A model generated the notes under the pieces. It was not told the DNA's origin and did not search any database. It worked only from the letters and a program-made list of their open reading frames with translations. Shown piece after piece: positions 57,688 through 64,000 of a stretch of 64,000 nt of DNA; position 1 is the stretch's first letter; each line of letters starts with the position of its first letter. This DNA comes from Sistotremastrum niveocremeum HHB9708 (Eukaryota; Basidiomycota; Agaricomycetes; Sistotremastrales; Sistotremastraceae): the NCBI GenBank assembly GCA_001630475.1, contig KV419398.1, positions 347,825 through 411,824 on the forward strand, in the 5' to 3' direction. The translations under genes and the position numbers were made by a program.

Positions 57688-60067
57688 TTTGAGTCTAGAA
57701 AGCGAATGTTGAATTCGTTGGTGGTTCGGGGTCGTCGGCCTGTAGGATCCGAAAACCGATGACGGAGCTGTGGTGACGCGGCGATGGCCGAACTGGCCAG
57801 AATTCCACTAAATATTTCTTTTTATCTCTTTCTGTTGGCTCTTCGAGTGCTGGTCCCGCTGGAGCTCCCGAATAAAATTTCCGTGAGATCATAAAGCTTC
57901 CTTTATATTTTAAATATTTCAACTTAGGCGAAAGCCTCGAAAGGATCGAGTCGTCGTACGAATTATTCAACTTGAAGCGCAACTGCCAGTGTTAACCAGC
58001 GACTCAACCGAGTCAACCCATCAAAGGAATTGAGCGAGTAATGCGTTGCTTGGCTCGTCGCTGCAATTATGAGTCCGAAGTGAAGGTCATGCTGTCCCAA
58101 CGATTTTTTACGTGCGCTGAACAATGCCGTTTGGCGTGCAAAAGATACATTCAAGCTCGTCAATCCGATCTGGAGTCGTCGCAGCAAATAGCAGCCAAAT
58201 GCAGTTATCACCATTAATACGCGAGTAGCCTCTCTTCCTGTGATTCCACTGATTTTCTGGAGAGCGTTGAATATTATGGGTCCTTAATATTCAAGGTGGT
58301 CGATCAGGCACATTCCGTGTCTTCAAAGAAGTCCAGTCTCGTGATGATCGAATCTGGATCGTTCCGATCAATGGCCATGACTCGATCATCAGTTGGGGTT
58401 GAGAGCCGTCCAATGCGTTCTCAGCGTCTATGAGATCCTACCGTGAGGCGGATAAGAAGATAAATTTCGTGGACCAGCCACATCGTCCTCTGTGTCTCAA
58501 TTGAGACTTCCCACAAGGCTCGAAAGGAGGTAGCTGAAATGCAGAACTATCACAGTGTGCAGTCTACCAATTTCAAGGCGAAGAGTGATCAGATGTCCCT
58601 GTAATCGCCATAACAGAAGGTGCTGACTTTGTTGAGGCGTTCGCACAACCCAGGTTCTGAAAAGAATATGTGGTAGCTGAGATTCTAGAGTCGTATCAAG
58701 AGAGACGATTATGAGATCTCATATGCCTTCGCCTGTCCACAATGATCTCGAGACTGGCTGGCAGCAGATCATGATGAGCTGACGTGCGAGTTAGCCACTC
58801 AAGTTCCTCAAATCTTCTCAGTCCGCAGGTCAATTTTGGGCCTACTTATTTCCCAAAAATGGGTTTGACGCATGTTCGTAAACGGTTCCTCACCTCCATA
58901 ACTCAACCTGATAGCCAAACAATATAATCTACTGAGGGCAAATCAGATACGTCGGCGTCACGGCCAGATAGCAGCTTCCGATCGATCGCCTGCGCCTGCA
59001 AGTGTTCCAGATACTATGTGTTAGTAGGGCATATCCCGATACTTCTGTGCATGTGAGGCGGGTCTAGAAGCTGCCAACCATAGCAGGCTGCCACGCATTA
59101 CTGGAAGATACGGCCGCACTCCGCCATTGAAACGCTATATGACTTGATCTTCTATCAAGATCTTTAAGGGGGGCCTGGTGACATGTCCTCAAATACACGG
59201 AGCAGCATGATCCCAATGGAGCACTCGGACCGGACAAGAAAGGAAACGTCTGCTAAGCGAAATCCCCAGCGACTCTGAAGCAAGCTCTGAAGTTCGCAGC
59301 TTCAAGGGTGATTCAGATATTCCCATTGTTCGAAGGTGTGTTTTACGGCGTCAGGGTTGACGGCTCCGCTCTAGTGACTCTCCTATTCAGAATCCAGGTG
59401 CAAGAACGGGAGAGTCGTCATAGAAAGGCGTTTCGTACCACGATGATGCCGTGCGGCGCGCGAGAGAGGTAGCGCCCAAACAAGTCCAAGCAGATACCTA
59501 TTCGGGGCTACGCTTCATGCCCCTTTCGTCGCTGTCGTCAATCACCAGTTTGGGTCGTTTCTTGCGAAGTGAGTCCGTCTTTTGTAGGAAATCCGAGTCG
59601 GGATGAATATATCTGATAATTACGCAGATTACCAGACGAATAGCCACGTGTAAAGCATGCTTGTGAAGCAATTGCGCAGATAGCATACTAACAGAAATGC
59701 TTAGATCGACGTTTGGACTCATATGATGTAAAGCCTCAGGTCCGCTATGGCCTTCCTCATTTGTCCGAATAGACGGGCTTGTGAGGGTCGAGGGGCATTG
59801 CAAGTTGCCCTATTGGACATGGCTGGGCGGCCTAGTTTGATTGGAATCATCTGGTTGTCTAACAGGACGCTCGTTGACCGACCGCCCAACGGTTGCCCAT
59901 GGAGTACTCAAAATTCCAAGCCATATAAACGTTCCCACGAGTCTTCATTGGAGATTTCCTCGATTTCGAACCAAAACTGGTCCCTGTTCTTTGGGAATCC
60001 GGGGGCGTCTTGGAGCATGTCCGGCTAGCATTACCAGCTTGCCCCGACTTAGTTCGGGGCTCAGTCT
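57688..60067. other. Gene-poor region, nothing firmly supported
   Basis: About 2.4 kb. A coding-like stretch on the plus strand near 59250-59340 (LSEIPSDSEASSEVRSF) and one on the minus strand near 59500-59600 (LRKKRPKLVIDDSDERG) could be remnants or exons of an unknown gene, but I could not build a frame with splice sites. No transposon ends recognised. Confidence 0.4.
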
Positions 60068-60075
60068 TTATATAA
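60068..60075 (+). promoter_or_regulatory. TATA box for DUF4188 gene
   Basis: TATATAAG about 60 bp before the ATG at 60130. Confidence 0.6.
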
Positions 60076-60129
60076 GGTTGCGTAGGGTCCGCTATTCTTG
60101 ATCTTCACCACCACCACCACTCCTACACC

Positions 60130-61325
60130 ATGGCTCCCAAAGGTCCAACATTCGTCTTCGGTGACAGAGATGTCAGGCCTATGAAGGGTCCCGTTAGCAG
60201 ATTTGTGCGTACCATTGCTGCATTGGTTGAAGAACGCGTTCTAACATAGTGAATCCAGACCTACCTCCGTGACCTCCTCACCTTCAGAGAAATAGTTTCT
60301 CTGGGTATCGTCGCCCAACTCATCGCCTCTCTCACCCTTCCCACCCTTTACTCCGTCGCATTCGGATTCTTCATCGTCATCTACAGCTACGGCTCAAATA
60401 TCCTTATTGCTCTCAAGATCAAGAAAAATCCTCATATCGAAGGTGTCGTGCACGGAAAGACAGCTGCCGTTCTCGACTTCGCCAACCCCATCCATTTGGG
60501 CAAACCCCCTGGCGCTGCCGCCGACGATCTCCCCGAAGTATCTGAATGGGATCCCGATCTGTTGACCAAGCAAGCTGCCATCCCCCCGAAACCGAAATTG
60601 GCTGTCTTGCTTGTCGGATCTCGATGCGATGGCCAGTTGGGACCTTTCGATCCCGATTACATCTTTATTCGTAACATGTTCGCAAAGATGGTCAAGGAGC
60701 TCCAAACTGCTACTCAGGAGGAAGATATGGGATACCTGAACTCCGAGCTCTTCTTGCAATCAGAGCGATCTCAGAACAACGTTTCGATGGTGAGTCCCAC
60801 TACCGCACCGCGATTATTCGGAAAAGCTGACAAAATTCTTCGACGAATAGGCGGTTATCTATTGGAAATCATACGAGCATATCCGTCGCTTCGCCCACCG
60901 AGATGACATCACCCACTGGAAAGCCTGGACTCGCTTCCGCAAGATGCAACGCAACGATTTCCCCACTTCCAAGAAAATCGGTCTTTGGCACGAGGCATAC
61001 GAAGTGTCCAACGCTGAAGCGATCTATCACAACATGCGTCGTAAGTCTCTTATCATGCTCGTGTTATCCGCGATGACTGACGCCGGCCTTAGCTTTCGGT
61101 CTTGGCAATCTTTGGGACTTCGTACCTACCCCTCAATCATCGCTCGATACTGAGAAGGGCGACGCGAACACTCAAGCTAACGCTCCCAAAGGAAAATGGC
61201 GAAGCTCGCTCGTCACTGCGACTGGCAGCTTCTTCACTTCTAATGGACGTATGAGAGTTTCAGACGGAAAGGATTGGTCGAATGAGTTGTACTACGAGCA
61301 GTATGATAAGAAAGAGGGCGCGTAA
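60130..61325 (+). CDS. DUF4188 monooxygenase-like protein, 342 aa
   Basis: Four exons (60130-60204, 60259-60789, 60851-61040, 61093-61325) give exactly 343 codons. It starts MAPKGPTFVFGDRDVRPMKG. A membrane stretch at about 40-75 (IVAQLIASLTLPTLYSVAFG) anchors the N-terminus. The DUF4188 core follows: KLAVLLVGSRCDGQLGPF, FIRNMFAKMVKELQT, DMGYLNSELFLQS, MAVIYWKSYEHIRRFAHRDD, THWKAWTRFRKMQ, FPTSKKIGLWHEAYEVSNAE, AIYHNMRPFGLGNLWDF. The His residues in FAHRDD and LWHEAY match the conserved positions. Members are annotated as dimeric alpha-beta-barrel monooxygenase or aldoxime-dehydratase-like; no reaction is proven for this type. The C-terminal 70 residues are Ser/Lys-rich and probably disordered. 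A TATA box lies upstream. Confidence 0.85.
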
Positions 61326-64000
61326 TATTGCCTTCCCTTTGCTGTTCCTTCCTTCCTTGGTGATGTTGTTTGAGATACTACATCACGATCACACCATACG
61401 ACGCGCAGGGTAGATTTCCTGTACCAATTATATTCTTGAATAGTTTGTAACCGTATCTTTTTCTCTGAAAACATCGCTTAGCATATCATCTTGCACCAGA
61501 GTTCGTCATGTGTCTTTGTAACTCTTCCTCACCCAATGACCAATTTTGCATCCAATTTTATGAATATTTTCGTGTCTTTCTAGTCCCGATGTCCGCTCCG
61601 AAATCGCTCCTGGCTGGGCACTCAATGCTCTGCCATGCCGTCAGGCTGACTTTGAGGCTGGGACGTTTGCCAGTCGTGATGGAGACTCTGTTTGATGATA
61701 CTTGCACAGTCTGCGAGCAGGGAACTCGCCCCTTTCAGCCCTGCTGACGATTCAGAACTGAATCAGAACATCGTGTCCGACAGTCGCTGCCCGTTCACTA
61801 GCAAGTTTGGATCACATTATCAGTGCTGGCCTCTTGACTTACTGCTGGACGTTATAACACCTTTGGGCAAGCGACTACTTCATACTGCAAGCTCTGGGGC
61901 TCCGATGGACCGGTCGCTATCCTCTCCGTTCGGACCAACTTCCAGACCTCAATTTCTCTCTCTCTCCGGCTGAGGGTCGATTGAGACTCTCGAATCCAGA
62001 TCAAAACTAGACACCATTCGACAGTCATCGTGTTGCGGGCTGCCGCAGGCTGCGTCGTCGTCCGTTCAATCTGTATTCAAATTGCCACTACTGGCCCATC
62101 TACTTGATGCCGCGCGTTGCTATACACCCGGGCAAGCGATTAACTCATTCTGCAAGCTCTCGAATCGCGATGGCTCCTTATAATTCCCTTTTTACGCCCT
62201 TTTCCTTTTCAACTCCCTGCGCGGACCAACTCCAACTCCGCCGAAGTCTTTTCACAACGCCTCTGTACCTCATCTCAGGCCCAGCGAACACCAACTTATG
62301 CCCTGCCCTTTTATTTGATCCCTCGCTTTTTCAGGAAAGAAGCAGGTTGCCACTCACACGTACACGGCGAGGGTCACGGTCCCAGACTTCCAGTGTCTTC
62401 GGTGTGATGCTCAACCACTTGATCAATTGGCCGTGGCCTCCTTTGGCACTCTCGGAACCTTCTCGGCTCCTATGAGCTTGTCTGTCCGTCTTGGATCCGT
62501 TGATCCTTGAAGATACAATACGACGACAGTAAACTCAAGGCTCTCCATTTTCTTCGGCCTTCGATTATTAGCCCAGGCGTTTGCCGCGGCTCATGAAGAT
62601 ATCCCTGGGTGAACGGACCTTTGTGTGCAATATTGCAAGTAGAGGACTGCTAGCCTCGGATCGTCGAGTTTGGAGTCATTCCATCGGCTTCGTGACGTGA
62701 TTCTCAGTTCAAGCCGCAAAGGGTAGATCTCAGGACCGCGCAACCCCGTAACACTCTTTGTTCAATTGCTTGACATCGCATAACTATCTATTGACTGACA
62801 GAGAGTAGATAATGTTGTATGCATATTGTATTCATCTCCACGTAAAAAAGCTGAAATGACAGACAAAGCTAGTCGCCGGGAACACCGAGGAACGAACCGG
62901 ACTCGGAACCGAAGACTGCGCACGTGTCGCTCAACTGCTTTTTACTTCACTCTTCTGTCGCTCTATGCTACCTGCCGACAAAATGATCTGGTGCTTGAAC
63001 TTCTGGCCAACTCTCACCGGGATAACCCCAGGGAATACGGGGTGACAACTTGTGGGACACCTCTCACGAACTCATTCAAGTTCGAGTCATTCAACTTGGC
63101 CGGATGCTCCGTTTCTGGCGAGCCACATCCCATGACTAGATCTCCCATTTTTGGCACAAATTAAGAGGTAGGCGGGGCGCTGACAGCCTAGAATGTCGCT
63201 CCAACGCGGATCTGGCATTTATCACGGGACATCCACCTCTTTGTTCTTCTCGTCCTCTTACAATTGCAACTACGGTTATTCTGGAGCCAAATGTGTCTCA
63301 AAACACTCGCTTCAGGTCGAACCATCGGGGAACATTCTTTTTCCAACTGAAGGACATTAGTTTGCTTGCGTTTTGATCGCCGTTAGGAGGGCACCACACA
63401 TGACTTCCTCTCAGCGGACTCCAGCTAATTTGAGTCCGAGGTTGTCCACTTGAGTTCTAGATCCTTGCCGAGACGGTCATCGACAGGATTCTCATCATGA
63501 TTTCATAGACACGTCAAATTTGGACCTTGTTCAGACGGAAGCGAACGAGCAGCGTTGAGCGGAATCAACAGAATGCACGTCGATTGGTTCCTGTTACAAG
63601 CGCCTGACGCAATGTAACATCTCTGCTGCGTGACCTACCCTGAGCGAACGTTGCTAGGCTTTTCGGTGGACTGTTGCTTGGTTAGATTGCACTGGCTCAC
63701 GTTCATATCTCTACAAGGATATGGTTGACTTGCCCAAAGTCATGCACAATTGTATTGGCATGATCTAGGAGGGTGCACCGTCATATGAATCCGCTGAAAG
63801 CATCCGATGATCAACAATACACTCTCGCGTCATCGCCTTGTCGGTTTGATCCTCGCCTTGCGTCAGCGTTGATCTTGCTGCCGCCGTCTATTCTCGAAGT
63901 GTTCTCTGGACTTTGTTCGCTACCGGCAACTCAACCCCTTGTCTAAGTAAGCTGAGAAGCTGAGTACCTGTGTCAGAGCATTCACAGGACAAAGGGGCTG
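61326..64000. other. Non-coding region to window end
   Basis: 2.7 kb without a supported gene. Contains the degenerate duplication at 61781-62180. Plus-strand frames at 62104-62475 and 62826-63164 have low-complexity or incoherent sequence and no recognised motif. Confidence 0.5.
61781..62180. repeat. Degenerate direct duplication, units about 265 bp apart
   Basis: Unit 1 (about 61781-61930) and unit 2 (about 62045-62180) share CGTTCA(A/C)T, TCAAATTG/GCAAGTTTG, CTGGCC, CTTGA, TATA/ATAACACC, GGGCAAGCGA, TCAT(A/T)CTGCAAGCTCT and CGATGG in the same order. Many substitutions indicate an old duplication of unknown origin. Confidence 0.6.

Overview
The window is from a basidiomycete fungus, almost certainly an agaricomycete (mushroom-forming). 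The genes are cut by many 48-70 bp GT-AG introns. The families are typical of that group: a divergent G-alpha, alpha-type and TKL protein kinases, DDE integrases, an NTF2-FMO fusion, small Cys-rich proteins, and a DUF4188 protein. No bacterial features, tRNA, rRNA or CRISPR array were found.

Host part, left (1-15.6 kb): a G-alpha gene running off the left edge, two paralogous ketopantoate-reductase-like genes flanking a divergent methyltransferase and a tandem pseudokinase-TKL kinase fusion, then a 73-aa Cys-rich protein and about 2.8 kb with no clear gene.

Main discovery (15,585-39,268): a 23,684-bp mobile element. It is bounded by 31-bp perfect terminal inverted repeats and a 6-bp target duplication (GTCCCA), and it sits inside the last exon of an MFS transporter gene. 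The displaced 3' exon lies at 15,437-15,584 and the rest of the gene at 39,269-41,403. With one copy of GTCCCA kept, the two halves are in frame and align without a gap to the intact tandem paralogue at 42,111-44,273. The element carries nine gene models that read cleanly. Its left arm is minus strand: an alpha-kinase with an N-terminal Cys domain, an orphan copy of that domain, a retroviral-type (rve) DDE integrase, an RPA3-like single-strand-binding subunit and a membrane protein. Its right arm is plus strand: a zinc-binding protein with two SUMO-interaction-like motifs, an unknown protein, a Pho80-type cyclin, and a 673-aa protein of an agaricomycete family of unknown function. I recognised no capsid, envelope or DNA polymerase, so I do not class it as a Polinton. 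I know no named family that fits. Integrase plus ssDNA-binding subunit suggests a mobility module; kinase, cyclin and SUMO-motif proteins suggest a host-interaction module (inference).

Host part, right (39.3-64 kb): the tandem MFS pair, a complete PIF/Harbinger transposon (45,152-48,284) with a Myb/SANT-like protein and a DDE transposase, an FAD monooxygenase, a small secreted protein, a flavin monooxygenase, an unrecognised protein, a DUF4188 protein and 2.7 kb of repeat-bearing non-coding DNA. The transporters and flavoenzymes look like ordinary accessory metabolism.
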